From: an uncultured Bacteroidia bacterium
GTDB lineage: Bacteria; Bacteroidota; Bacteroidia; Bacteroidales; Prolixibacteraceae
Assembly (NCBI GenBank): GCA_903904515.1
Contig: CAIVCR010000088.1
Location: 1 to 34,558 of the forward strand
DNA length: 34,558 bases
Direction of reading: 5' to 3'
The notes below the pieces were generated by a model that was not told the origin of the DNA, ran no database searches, and saw nothing but the letters and a program-made list of their open reading frames with translations. This document shows, in pieces, positions 24,056 to 32,718 of this stretch. How positions within the stretch are numbered: position 1 is the first letter of the stretch; each line of letters starts with the position of its first letter. The position numbers and the translations under genes were made by a program.

Positions 24056-26758
24056 ATGGCTCTACGTAAATTTAAAAAGCTGATACAATTTGATACTGCC
24101 GGTTGGATTGCGCTAACCGGTTTGCTGATCTGCGTAATAAGCGGAGTTTTACTGGCCATTCCGTATGATTTTACCCGTTCGTACCAGTCTGTTGCTGCGA
24201 TACTCCTATTTAATCCTTCGGGTGTTTTTGTGAGGAATCTCCATTATTTGAGTGCACAGCTATTCTTTGTTTTTACAATTCTGCATATTTACGATCACCT
24301 CAGAAAATCGACTGAAACAAAAATCAAGAAAAAAAGTACTTGGTTGATCTTGTGTATGGTTATCGCCATTATTGGTTATGAAATGATTTCGGGGTTTATC
24401 CTCAAAGGTGATGCAGGCGGGATCCAGGCTCGTCGTATTGTCGCCTCGCTGCTCGAATCGATCCCTTTTGCAGGTCAAATGTTGAGTTCTGCACTAACCG
24501 GGACCGATGAGAACTGGCAGATCGTTTATATTCAGCACGTGGCTGCCGGAACAATCTTTTTGTTTATTGCAATTTACGAGCATGTCAAAACAGTCTGGCC
24601 CAAACAAAGAACCTTTGTTCTGATTTTCGCAATGCTGCTCCTGACGAGTATACTTTTCAGGGCACCGTTAGGCCAGGTTGAGAGCAGTCAGATCAAAGGG
24701 CCATGGTTTTTTATCGGGATACAGGAAATCTTACATCTGACAAGCCATCCTTTTTATGTTATTTCACTTATAGGAATTGTTTTTTTGATGTTTTACCTTC
24801 TTCCGCGGATGTCGCCTAAAATCAGGCATATTTTTAAATTTTGCCTTTTGACTTTTAGTATTTTATATTTAGCAATGACCTTTTTTGTCCTGTTATTCCG
24901 TGGTGAGAACTGGCAACGGCAAGGGTGGAACGATTTCAAACAATCGGAGGAGAGGCTCCTGATTTTTGATCCGGTCAATTTGGTTAGGAATGACCGTTCA
25001 ACAGTAACCAATGAGGGTCAAAAAAAGGAGGGTTGCCTGGTTTGCCATGGTGGAATGACCGGTTTGTCAGAGTCACACAAACCTTCGATAATGGGTTGTT
25101 TTGCCTGCCACAAAGGGGATCCGTTTTCTACCGATAAATTTGTCGCACACCGGAATATGATAATGGTTCCGGGGAATTTTTCAAATGTCCGGCAGACCTG
25201 TGGGACTCAAAATTGTCACCCCGATATTGCCGGAAGGATATTGAATTCGCTGATGACGACCCAGAGCGGGATTATAGGTGTTGATAAATTTGTATTTGGT
25301 GAATCACCATCGTTAAATGACACATTTCAGGTTAAAAATCTGGGCCATTCAGCGGCCGACACCCATCTGCGTAATCTTTGTGCGGGTTGCCACCTGGGAA
25401 ATGATAAGCTTACGACAGGAAATTCAGCCTGGCTCGAACGGGGAGGAGGATGTAATGGCTGCCACCTTCATTACAACGATCAGGCATTAAAAAGTATGAG
25501 CAGGATGCAATCAAAGTTTCCGACCCCAGGTTTCGAGGTGCATCCCACCATCGATATTCAGGTTTCAAATGACCGGTGCAAAAGCTGTCATAGCCGGTCG
25601 GGTCGTATTTCGCTCAATTATGAAGGGTGGAATGAAACAACCCTCATAGCTACAGCGGTCACCGATTCGGTTCATCAAAAGGTGTTGCCCGATGAGAGGG
25701 TGGTGGAATATGTTCAGGCAGATATTCATCACCTGAAAGGAATGGCCTGTATTGATTGCCATGGATCTTATGAAATCATGGGTGATGGTAAACACGCGAC
25801 TCATAAGGAGGATGCAGTACATGTTCAATGTATTGACTGCCATCCTACAGGGAAACCAAATTCGCTGATTATTTCCAATCTTCCCGATCGGGAATCACAA
25901 TTGATCGCCTATTTGCGAAAGTGTGATCCGAAAACGCGCGTGGTTATTACCTCCAGTGGTAAATATCCGTTGATGAATTCAAGGGTCGATTCAACGGGGA
26001 ATATTTCGTTTACGGATAAGCTAACGGGCAAAAAACACCTCTCTAAACCAGCATTACCTGTTTGTACAAAGGGTAAAGGGCACAGCCGGCTGAGCTGCGA
26101 GACATGCCATACTTCATGGGTGCCGCAGTGTGTCGGGTGTCATAATGTCTTTGAAAAAGAGACAAAAGGTTTTGATCTGCTGACCAATAAACAGACCATC
26201 GGAACCTGGGTTGAATTTGCAGGGAAGAATTTTGCCCGCGCCCCAGTGCTGGGGATCAGTGAAAAGATTGAAAGCAAAGTAGTGACGGCTATGCCTGGAA
26301 TGGTTATGACAATCGACAGGGAATCCTTCGGAAAGGGTGAGGGTAATAAATTTCATCGGTTGTATGCTCCCTCCTCTGGGCACACCACTGTTCGTGAAGC
26401 ACGCAATTGTAAATCATGCCATAACAACCCGTTGGCCATTGGATTCGGAGAAGGCGAATTGAGTTACCGGATTTCCGGGAATGCTGGTAAATGGAGCTTT
26501 GAACCCAAATTTGCGATAAATGAACATGACTCACTTCCTGAAGATGCGTGGACCGGATTTTTAAAGGAGGCAAAGGGCCTAAATTCGACCCGAAGCTGGC
26601 TGAGGCCATTCACCGTTAAGGAGCAGCAGCACATTCTGGAAGTTGGGAGTTGTCTCACCTGTCATGACGGAAAATCCAAAGTTATGGAGCGGGCGCTGGA
26701 GGATTATTCTAAAATCCGTTTGGAGCGAAAAAGACAATGTGTTTTGCCAAGTTGGTAA
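24056..26758 (+). CDS. Fusion of b6-like cytochrome b with a twelve-heme cytochrome c domain
   Basis: 900 residues. The N-terminal 290 residues are a cytochrome b with about seven helices. Heme ligand pairs are H63/H77 (13 residues apart) and H161/H176 (14 residues apart). The 14-residue spacing is that of cytochrome b6 and not of mitochondrial cytochrome b. The quinol-site PEWY motif is replaced by GPWFF at 215-219. From residue 320 a periplasmic domain carries eleven CxxCH sites (first cysteines at 327, 348, 442, 466, 508, 565, 592, 681, 692, 785, 866) and one CX4CH (C382 to H388). It would accept electrons from quinol and pass them outwards or to a partner. The upstream Rieske protein suggests an alternative bc complex. 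Fusion at this scale is unusual. Confidence 0.93.
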   Translation: MALRKFKKLIQFDTAGWIALTGLLICVISGVLLAIPYDFTRSYQSVAAILLFNPSGVFVRNLHYLSAQLFFVFTILHIYDHLRKSTETKIKKKSTWLILCMVIAIIGYEMISGFILKGDAGGIQARRIVASLLESIPFAGQMLSSALTGTDENWQIVYIQHVAAGTIFLFIAIYEHVKTVWPKQRTFVLIFAMLLLTSILFRAPLGQVESSQIKGPWFFIGIQEILHLTSHPFYVISLIGIVFLMFYLLPRMSPKIRHIFKFCLLTFSILYLAMTFFVLLFRGENWQRQGWNDFKQSEERLLIFDPVNLVRNDRSTVTNEGQKKEGCLVCHGGMTGLSESHKPSIMGCFACHKGDPFSTDKFVAHRNMIMVPGNFSNVRQTCGTQNCHPDIAGRILNSLMTTQSGIIGVDKFVFGESPSLNDTFQVKNLGHSAADTHLRNLCAGCHLGNDKLTTGNSAWLERGGGCNGCHLHYNDQALKSMSRMQSKFPTPGFEVHPTIDIQVSNDRCKSCHSRSGRISLNYEGWNETTLIATAVTDSVHQKVLPDERVVEYVQADIHHLKGMACIDCHGSYEIMGDGKHATHKEDAVHVQCIDCHPTGKPNSLIISNLPDRESQLIAYLRKCDPKTRVVITSSGKYPLMNSRVDSTGNISFTDKLTGKKHLSKPALPVCTKGKGHSRLSCETCHTSWVPQCVGCHNVFEKETKGFDLLTNKQTIGTWVEFAGKNFARAPVLGISEKIESKVVTAMPGMVMTIDRESFGKGEGNKFHRLYAPSSGHTTVREARNCKSCHNNPLAIGFGEGELSYRISGNAGKWSFEPKFAINEHDSLPEDAWTGFLKEAKGLNSTRSWLRPFTVKEQQHILEVGSCLTCHDGKSKVMERALEDYSKIRLERKRQCVLPSW

Positions 26759-26810
26759 AATGATTTCTTTATTCGCAAATACGGTTTGGGATTGATACTG
26801 AAATCATATG

Positions 26811-26885
26811 GCTACTAAGGTTAAGGGAAAAAGAAAAGGTTAAAAATGCCAAAAACCTTATTTTTAAATTTTCAACCTTAGTAGC
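26811..26885. repeat. Nested inverted repeat after the cytochrome gene
   Basis: The outer arms gctactaaggtt (26811-26822) and aaccttagtagc (26874-26885) are perfect complements. Inside, aaggtt (26836-26841) and aacctt (26854-26859) form a second stem. It could act as a transcription terminator hairpin or be a dispersed repeat unit. Confidence 0.65.
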
Positions 26886-27012
26886 TCCAGAAAATCCCAT
26901 ACACCAACCTTATTCACCTTCTTCTTCAATATATCCGGACTATAAACAAAATATTAATGCTTACTAACGCAAAACCTCTCAAATCTCATAAAAATAAATG
27001 ACATTAAACACC

Positions 27013-27020
27013 TATTTTTG
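27013..27020 (+). promoter_or_regulatory. -7 box of the Crp/Fnr regulator gene
   Basis: TATTTTTG matches TAnnTTTG. It overlaps a possible GTG start at 27020, so the ATG at 27047 is the likely true start, about 20 nt after the expected transcription start. No -33 TTTG is visible. Confidence 0.5.
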
Positions 27021-27046
27021 TGTCTGATAAAATAATAAAAACCGTT

Positions 27047-27754
27047 ATGAATCAGTCTGATGAAATAAATGGTGGAATAAGTCGCTGCTCAGCCTTTGAT
27101 TTTGAGCAAAGCTGGTACGAGATCCTGACCGAAGAGGAGAAAATAACGATCGATTCCAATTCGGTAAGCATTGATTTTAAAAAAGGTGAAACAGTCTGTA
27201 AGCGAGGGGCTTTTGCCTCACATATCTTCTTCCTGGAGGAGGGGCTGGTGAAAGTTTATTTGGAAGAGAAGAGTAAGAATCTCATTATCACCCTTTATAA
27301 GAAAAATAGTCTGCTGGGTTTATCCGCTATTTTTGACGGAAACGATAAGTTGCCATACTCCATTGCAACCTACACCGATTCGAGGATCAGAATGATCGAT
27401 ATTCAGGTATTTAAACAACTTTTAAAGCACAATTCCGCATTCTCCTACCATATTATCAGTCTGTTAAACGAAAGTACCTCTCAAATTTATGGTCGGTTTT
27501 TCTCGCTCACTCAGAAGCAGTTGCATGGCCGTCTTGCCGATATTCTCCTTTGTTTCTCGCACCGGATCTTTCTTAGTGATTCGTTTGAACTCCCCCTTTC
27601 AAGGGCCGATCTGGGGGATCTGACTGGAATGTCAACTGAAAGTGTGATCCGGATTATGAAGGAATTTAAGGATGACGGACTAATCGATATGCACAGCAAA
27701 CAAATTCACCTGCTGGATATTGCCCGGTTGGAGAGGATCAGCGAATTTGGATAA
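27047..27754 (+). CDS. Crp/Fnr family transcription regulator
   Basis: 235 residues from ATG 27047. An effector-binding domain of the cyclic-nucleotide fold spans about 20-125 (GETVCKRGAFASHIFFLEEG, then VKVYLEEKSKN). A dimer helix follows, and the C-terminal winged helix-turn-helix has PLSRADLGDLTGMSTESVIR, with the recognition helix in MSTESVIRIMKEF. There is no N-terminal cluster of four cysteines, so it is not a classical [4Fe-4S] FNR. The few cysteines (near residues 14 and 48) could still be redox sensors. Location between the cytochrome and Moco genes suggests it controls this respiratory island. An inverted repeat at 23066-23086 is a candidate site. Confidence 0.9.
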   Translation: MNQSDEINGGISRCSAFDFEQSWYEILTEEEKITIDSNSVSIDFKKGETVCKRGAFASHIFFLEEGLVKVYLEEKSKNLIITLYKKNSLLGLSAIFDGNDKLPYSIATYTDSRIRMIDIQVFKQLLKHNSAFSYHIISLLNESTSQIYGRFFSLTQKQLHGRLADILLCFSHRIFLSDSFELPLSRADLGDLTGMSTESVIRIMKEFKDDGLIDMHSKQIHLLDIARLERISEFG

Positions 27755-27825
27755 CAGGGTATCTGGACCAAGAACAGTAATTTGTCGAATTTGATATATA
27801 GGCCACACTAAATAACTAGTTTACT

Positions 27826-27880
27826 CACGCAAAGCCGCAAAGTCGCAAAGTTTTATTTCTTAGCGCCTTAGCGTGATTTT
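27826..27880. repeat. CTTAGCG/CTTTGCG-type dispersed repeat, copy 2
   Basis: cacgcaaagccgcaaagtcgc... (27826-27850) followed by cttagcgccttagcgtg (27859-27875). It is related to the unit at 23878-23959. It lies between the Crp/Fnr gene and mobA. Confidence 0.65.
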
Positions 27881-27919
27881 TTAATCTCCATCTGTCTACT
27901 TACGTTTCTTATAACCGGA

Positions 27920-28507
27920 TTATTCTTCCGACAACAAATACCCAAAATCGGTTGGGGTATTGATGTTTAGGAATAAATTGGGTGAATTGCACGGGATTTG
28001 TGCATCAACGGCGATAAACTGGTGAGATGCCGACCGGATGCACTCATTTAACCTGAAGTTTTTGTTATCGATAAACTCCTTTAAAATACCCAGAGATGAT
28101 TTCTTATAGATGCCACAAAGGGGTTCAATTTGTCCGTTTTCATGCATTGGGACAGTAATTGCATAATCCGAAGATTTCGCGACAAGAAACCCGATCATTG
28201 AGGTACTTATCAGTGGCATATCGCAGGAAAGAATAATATTAAGCTCTGTTTCGGATCGTTTGAGACACGAATAGATTCCAATAATAGGTGCCTGATCAGT
28301 TAACTCGTCAGGCCACACTTCACATCCGGTGAATTCGCAATTGGGATTGTTGGAACTGATGATAACCTTGCTGCACAATGGTTTCAATGCATCGATTGAA
28401 TATTCAACCAATGATTTTCCGTTCAGTTTCATGAGCGATTTATCTTCGCCCATTCGACTGCTGCGGCCGCCGGCAAGAACTATTCCGGTTATTTTAGGAG
28501 TTGTCAT
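27920..28507 (-). CDS. mobA: Molybdenum cofactor guanylyltransferase
   Basis: Transfers GMP to Mo-molybdopterin to make the MGD cofactor needed by PsrA-type enzymes. 195 residues. The nucleotide-binding signature GIVLAGGRSSRMGEDKSLMK is at 8-27. Other family motifs are PDELTDQAPIIGIYS and the metal-binding ILSCDMPLIS. It is 295 bp downstream of the other Moco genes, with a repeat element in between, and on the same strand. Confidence 0.95.
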   Translation of the reverse strand: MTTPKITGIVLAGGRSSRMGEDKSLMKLNGKSLVEYSIDALKPLCSKVIISSNNPNCEFTGCEVWPDELTDQAPIIGIYSCLKRSETELNIILSCDMPLISTSMIGFLVAKSSDYAITVPMHENGQIEPLCGIYKKSSLGILKEFIDNKNFRLNECIRSASHQFIAVDAQIPCNSPNLFLNINTPTDFGYLLSEE

Positions 28508-28532
28508 AATTTTTTATTTTACTCAACAATGG

Positions 28533-28621
28533 AAACCCCGCCAGGGTTTCTGAGTCGGTACTGTTTTGTTTACCCCCCAGTTTGCACTGGGGGGTATTTA
28601 CGGAGAACTCCTGTCGGAGTT
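28533..28621. repeat. Three-hairpin dispersed repeat between mobA and mosC-mogA
   Basis: Perfect stems are aaaccc/gggttt (28533-28549), taccccccag/ctggggggta (28571-28596) and aactcc/ggagtt (28606-28621). I recognise the aactcctgtcggagtt block as a common Bacteroidota intergenic element of REP type. The rest of the 28508-28802 gap is AT-rich with no gene. Confidence 0.7.
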
Positions 28622-28802
28622 TTACAAACTTTTAAAATATCACATTAATTAGGTGATATTGCCAATTTATAAATGCCTATTTAATTTAATTTCAATTTGT
28701 TAAAAGCCAGTGTCCGGACTAAAAATGATTAAATAAAATGGTTAATTTAATCTGAAATATACCTAAAAGTCTAAACCCTAATCGCCTAATCTCCTTCCCT
28801 CC

Positions 28803-29735
28803 TCAATGTTCATCAATATTATAAAGCATCCTGAAGGAGTGTTCCACAGTTTTGAAGATTTCGTCGCTATACTCTTTCACTGCCTTTGGATTGCCCGGTA
28901 GAGCATAGATCAGCGTCTTTCCGGCCACTCCGGCTATGCTTCTGCTGATGAGGACATTGGGAAACTGCATTCCGTATTTTACCCGGATCATCTCCATGAT
29001 TCCAGGGATCTCCTTGTCGAGAAGGGCTTTAACTACGTCGGGAGTGATATCGCGCGGACCAATTCCTGTGCCACCTGTGGTGAAGATGATGTCCGTATTT
29101 TTTTCAATCAATGATTTTAAAAGCTCTTCCAGAAGTATCTCATCATCCGGGATTCCCGAATTTTCGATGGAAACTGAACGACCCGCTTCAGCAAAGAAAG
29201 ATTCGGTTAACTTCTTTAAAAGCGGACCGCTCTTATCCTCGTAAATCCCCTGGCTGGCTCTGTCGCTGAGGGTAATAATATGGGTCCGGATTATTCGGGG
29301 ATGATATTCGAGAAGGTCGCCTTTTTTAAGTTCACCATCCTGTATTACCCTGCAGAAGATCCCCTCTTTGGGCATCACGCAATTGCCGGTCTCCTGGTAG
29401 ATGGCGCAGTTTGTCCCATGGCATTTTTTCCCGATCTGGGTAACTTCGAGGAGTAGATTTCCGCAAACCAACCGGTCGAACGGTTTCATCTGATAGAGTG
29501 GGAACCCTTCTGTCGTTATATTTTCGGCAAATTCGCCATAGGTCAGTTTTCGTCCGATTTCCTGTTCCGCTTTATCAATACTTTCTTTGCCAAGCAGACT
29601 TACCTGCCTGTGCCATTTCCCCGCATGGGCATCACCTAAAATTCCAATATTAGTCAGGGAAATTTTATCAACCGGGATTTTTATGGTCCCCTTCCATTCG
29701 GAGATATTTACCGATAGTACTTTTATCTTTTCCAT
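28803..29735 (-). CDS. Fusion of a MOSC domain with MogA-type molybdopterin adenylyltransferase
   Basis: 310 residues. Residues 1-145 form a MOSC domain (NIGILGDAHAGKWHRQVSLL, then GEFAENITTEGF and LLEVTQIGKKC) as in sulfur-carrier or Mo-cofactor handling proteins. Residues 150-310 are MogA/MoaB-like (IITLSDRASQGIYEDKSGP, then FTTGGTGIGPRDITPD and ALPGNPKAVKEY), which activates molybdopterin by adenylation for molybdate insertion. It starts 1 nt after moaC stops, so it is part of the operon. The domain fusion puts cofactor activation and sulfuration-type function in one chain. Confidence 0.93.
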   Translation of the reverse strand: MEKIKVLSVNISEWKGTIKIPVDKISLTNIGILGDAHAGKWHRQVSLLGKESIDKAEQEIGRKLTYGEFAENITTEGFPLYQMKPFDRLVCGNLLLEVTQIGKKCHGTNCAIYQETGNCVMPKEGIFCRVIQDGELKKGDLLEYHPRIIRTHIITLSDRASQGIYEDKSGPLLKKLTESFFAEAGRSVSIENSGIPDDEILLEELLKSLIEKNTDIIFTTGGTGIGPRDITPDVVKALLDKEIPGIMEMIRVKYGMQFPNVLISRSIAGVAGKTLIYALPGNPKAVKEYSDEIFKTVEHSFRMLYNIDEH

Positions 29736-29736
29736 G

Positions 29737-30195
29737 TTAACCAGGTATATTGGTTTTGGTTTTTTCGACCAGTTTTATTGCTCTGATAACCATCGTTTTA
29801 TCGACCGCTTTGCACATGTCGTAGATAGTGAGTAGTCCTACACTTACTGCTGTCAGTGCCTCCATTTCAACACCGGTAATACCGGTGCACCTCACTTCGC
29901 TTTGAATTGAGACACCATCTTCCAGCAGGGCCGCCTTTACCAAAACTTTGCTTAATGCAATGTTATGGCAGAGCGGAATAAGTTCCGCGGTTCGTTTGGC
30001 TGCCTGGATCCCTGCAATTTCAGCAACAGTGAGGACGTCCCCCTTTTTCATAAGGTTCTGTCTGATCAGATTTAGTGTATCGCGAGAAAGGGAAATCGTT
30101 CCTGAGGCTTTTGCGATCCTCAATTGGATCGTTTTATCCCCAACATCTACCATGCGGGCATTCCCTTCTGAATCGGTATGCGTTAATTTTTCCAT
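29737..30195 (-). CDS. moaC: Cyclic pyranopterin monophosphate synthase
   Basis: Converts the MoaA product to cyclic pyranopterin monophosphate. 152 residues of standard length. Motifs are MVDVGDKTIQLRIAKASG, then AAKRTAELIPLCHNI and the CTGITGVEMEALTAVSVG stretch with the conserved E and M residues. It is 8 nt downstream of moaA. Confidence 0.97.
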   Translation of the reverse strand: MEKLTHTDSEGNARMVDVGDKTIQLRIAKASGTISLSRDTLNLIRQNLMKKGDVLTVAEIAGIQAAKRTAELIPLCHNIALSKVLVKAALLEDGVSIQSEVRCTGITGVEMEALTAVSVGLLTIYDMCKAVDKTMVIRAIKLVEKTKTNIPG

Positions 30196-30203
30196 GTTTT
30201 GTA

Positions 30204-31004
30204 TTATCCTCCAATGTTATAAAAACTTCCTTTGGTATTCAAACATCCATTCAATGGTTTAATGTTCAGGGCGGCCAGAAGCGCTTTTTCAGCTCCCAGT
30301 TCGCGGACCGAAAATTCATCTTCATCGAAAAGGCAGGGCTTAACCATTCCATTGGCGGTAAGCCTCAATCGGTTGCACAGGTGGCAATTTCCCCCTTCGC
30401 CTCCTTCGACAACTGAAAATTCACCGGTCTCGAGATTCATCTGGTGGATAAACCGAACCTGAAGCTTATTCAGTCTGCAAAATTCTTTGACCTGTTTCGC
30501 ATCGCCTTCGTTGGATGACTTATAAACGACACAATTGATTTTTATGGGTTCAAGTCCGGCTCTTTTTGCAGCTTCGATCCCTTTCAGCACTCTGTTGATA
30601 TCTCCGCCGCGGGTGATCTCCTTAAATTTCTCCTCGTTTGTTGTATCAAGACTAATATTCACACGTTTTAAACCGGCTTCTTTAAGCGGAAGGGCGAGTT
30701 GCTCAAGCAAAATTCCGTTTGTTGTCATGGAGAGATCTTTGACACCTTCAATCGCCGCAATCATCGAGACCAGTGTCACGATATCCTTTCGAACCAGGGG
30801 TTCTCCTCCGGTGATGCGAAATTTGTCGACTCCCAGCGAAACGGCTACCTTTACAACTTCAGTAATCTCTTCAAATGACAGAATATCCCTGTGATCCATC
30901 AGGGTAACACCCTCTTCGGGCATGCAATACCTGCACCGGAGATTGCACCGGTCGGTAACTGAAATTCTCAGGTAGTTGATGTGTCGGTTATAGCGGTCGT
31001 ACAC
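30204..31004 (-). CDS. moaA: GTP 3',8-cyclase, short form
   Basis: Radical SAM enzyme that starts molybdopterin synthesis from GTP. 266 residues, against about 320-340 in most MoaA proteins. The SAM cluster ligands C20, C24 and C27 lie in DRCNLRCRYCMP. The C-terminal cluster ligands C207, C210 and C224 lie in GGNCHLCNRLRL and VKPC. The C-terminal GG (NIGG) is present. The missing part is the link between the TIM barrel and the second cluster, so it is compact and not truncated. Its start overlaps the end of moeA by 17 nt. Confidence 0.95.
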   Translation of the reverse strand: MYDRYNRHINYLRISVTDRCNLRCRYCMPEEGVTLMDHRDILSFEEITEVVKVAVSLGVDKFRITGGEPLVRKDIVTLVSMIAAIEGVKDLSMTTNGILLEQLALPLKEAGLKRVNISLDTTNEEKFKEITRGGDINRVLKGIEAAKRAGLEPIKINCVVYKSSNEGDAKQVKEFCRLNKLQVRFIHQMNLETGEFSVVEGGEGGNCHLCNRLRLTANGMVKPCLFDEDEFSVRELGAEKALLAALNIKPLNGCLNTKGSFYNIGG

Positions 31005-32163
31005 GGACGTTTTCTCCTTTTTTTAGGATTGAAATGCCTTTTGGAATTTCCATGATTCCCCATGCGTTAACATACGAATGGATGTGAGCCGAGCCATGAT
31101 ATTCCAATGGCAGTATGGTACTTTGTGTTGTCAGCGAAACAGGTACAAAAATCATCAGATCCCCTTTCTTTCGGATATAATCCTCCTCAAGCGGCAAACT
31201 GATTGATGCGTGTTCTGCGGTTTTTCCCATCAGGGCATTCAGGAATGGTTTGACCAATACCTCGAACTGCACAAATGAAGAGACAGGATTGCCAGGCATA
31301 CCAAAAATAAAATGGCTGGCTTCTTCACCGAACAGCTGATGTTTGCCGGGTCTTACATCCATTCCATGGATTTTGATATTTACATGGAGTTCGTTGAGAA
31401 TCTTAGGAACAAAGTCGAAATCACCCACGGAAACTCCCCCGGAGATAATTGTGACATCATATTTATCGAGCGCCCGGGACAGGATCTCCAGCAAAGAGTT
31501 CTCATCATCGCGCACAATCCCAAGATAATCAGGTTTGATTCCAAGTTGCTGAACCTGCGCAATTAGTTGATAACCATTGCTATTTCTGATTTTTGATATG
31601 CCCGGGATTACAGTTGGCTCAACCAGTTCGTTGCCGGTAGAAATGACGGCCACCGTAGGAATTTGGTAAACCCTAGGATGGCTGCAACCCACCGAGGCAA
31701 GGATGGCGATGTGCGCGGGCAGGATGACATCGCCGTTTTTTAATACCAGGTCGCCGTTTTTAACGTCTTCCCCTTTATAACAGATATTATCCTTTGAAGT
31801 TTCCTTTGTACATTGAACGGAATCCTGGTTAACCTCCTCAATATCCTCTTTCATAATTACAAAATCGGCCCCATCGGGGACCATTGCCCCAGTCATAATA
31901 CGCGCGCACTGATTTTCGCAGATTTTCTTTAATGGAACCGATCCGGCGGGAATCTCTTCGATAATCTGCAGCCGGTTTTTCAGATCAGATTTGCGGCAGG
32001 CATATCCGTCCATTGCAGATTTATTGAAGGGGGGCATCGAAATATCGGAAAAAATATCCTCTGCCAATGTTCTGCCCAGCGCCTGGAATAAATCGACCTG
32101 CACGGTATCTCGAGGAAGTGCAAATTTTTGAGAGATAGCCAACGCTTCATGGAATGGTATCAT
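30988..32163 (-). CDS. moeA: Molybdopterin molybdenumtransferase
   Basis: Inserts molybdate into adenylylated molybdopterin. 391 residues of family length. N-terminal MoeA domain with MPPFNKSAMDGYA and GAMVPDGADFVIMKED. The central domain has AVISTGNELV and IISGGVSVGDFDFVPKIL, followed by DVRPGKHQLFG and FGMPGNPVSSFVQFE. The C-terminal beta domain ends KKGENVRVRPL. It begins 1 nt after the mobB-like gene and overlaps moaA. Confidence 0.97.
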   Translation of the reverse strand: MIPFHEALAISQKFALPRDTVQVDLFQALGRTLAEDIFSDISMPPFNKSAMDGYACRKSDLKNRLQIIEEIPAGSVPLKKICENQCARIMTGAMVPDGADFVIMKEDIEEVNQDSVQCTKETSKDNICYKGEDVKNGDLVLKNGDVILPAHIAILASVGCSHPRVYQIPTVAVISTGNELVEPTVIPGISKIRNSNGYQLIAQVQQLGIKPDYLGIVRDDENSLLEILSRALDKYDVTIISGGVSVGDFDFVPKILNELHVNIKIHGMDVRPGKHQLFGEEASHFIFGMPGNPVSSFVQFEVLVKPFLNALMGKTAEHASISLPLEEDYIRKKGDLMIFVPVSLTTQSTILPLEYHGSAHIHSYVNAWGIMEIPKGISILKKGENVRVRPL

Positions 32164-32164
32164 C

Positions 32165-32701
32165 TTATGTTTGTTTTAAGGACCATTGATTATCAGTTAT
32201 TTCAATTGTATTGGTGTCAAAATCAATTTTCTCGCCATTTAAGGTGATCACCCGATCGGCAAGCTGAATCAGCTTTTCTGCACGCTGTTTAATTTCACCG
32301 GGAACGTTATTTTTCATCATAAGAAAAAGACCCGGAATAACATGGTGCCGTAATCCCCCGGATTCGCAAATCAACATAGAATCCGAAGGAATGAAGTTGA
32401 GAATTTCACCGAAAGCTTCCTCCAGAAATTCATCAGTGGTCATTATGAAATATGAAATTGTCGCGCCGGCTTTAAGCATCAGTGAACTGTCTTTTCCGGT
32501 TGTAGAGTTGGTCTCCTCCGCAATATAAAAGTTTTCATTGTCGGCTAAGACTTTTCCGCTTTGGATGTTTTTATGGAAGTGCGGGGTTATTTTTAAAGCA
32601 ATAATCGATTTTTCAGGGCTAAATCTCCGTATAATTTCACAGGCTATGGTCGTCTTTCCCGTGTTTCTCCCGGTTCCGGCAATAATCAACAGCTGTGGCA
32701 T
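32165..32701 (-). CDS. MobB-like P-loop protein of molybdenum cofactor synthesis
   Basis: 178 residues from ATG 32701 (MPQLLIIAGTGRNTGKTT). A start at 32716 is possible too. The P-loop GTGRNTGKTT and the C-terminal half resemble MobB, a GTP-binding helper of MGD synthesis, but the sequence departs from Escherichia coli MobB (no typical DTD motif that I can see). Residues 98-125 have DSMLICESGGLRHHVIPG, reminiscent of dethiobiotin synthetase-like or cobyrinate amidase-like P-loop folds. It is coupled by position to moeA (1 nt) and to the transporter gene (2 to 17 nt). Confidence 0.72.
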   Translation of the reverse strand: MPQLLIIAGTGRNTGKTTIACEIIRRFSPEKSIIALKITPHFHKNIQSGKVLADNENFYIAEETNSTTGKDSSLMLKAGATISYFIMTTDEFLEEAFGEILNFIPSDSMLICESGGLRHHVIPGLFLMMKNNVPGEIKQRAEKLIQLADRVITLNGEKIDFDTNTIEITDNQWSLKQT

Positions 32702-32718
32702 CAGTAAATTTCCCATGC

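Noticed and set aside
26811-26885. CRISPR-like or att site
   Set aside because: Only a single nested inverted repeat is present, with no direct repeats or spacers. No CRISPR array was seen anywhere in the window.
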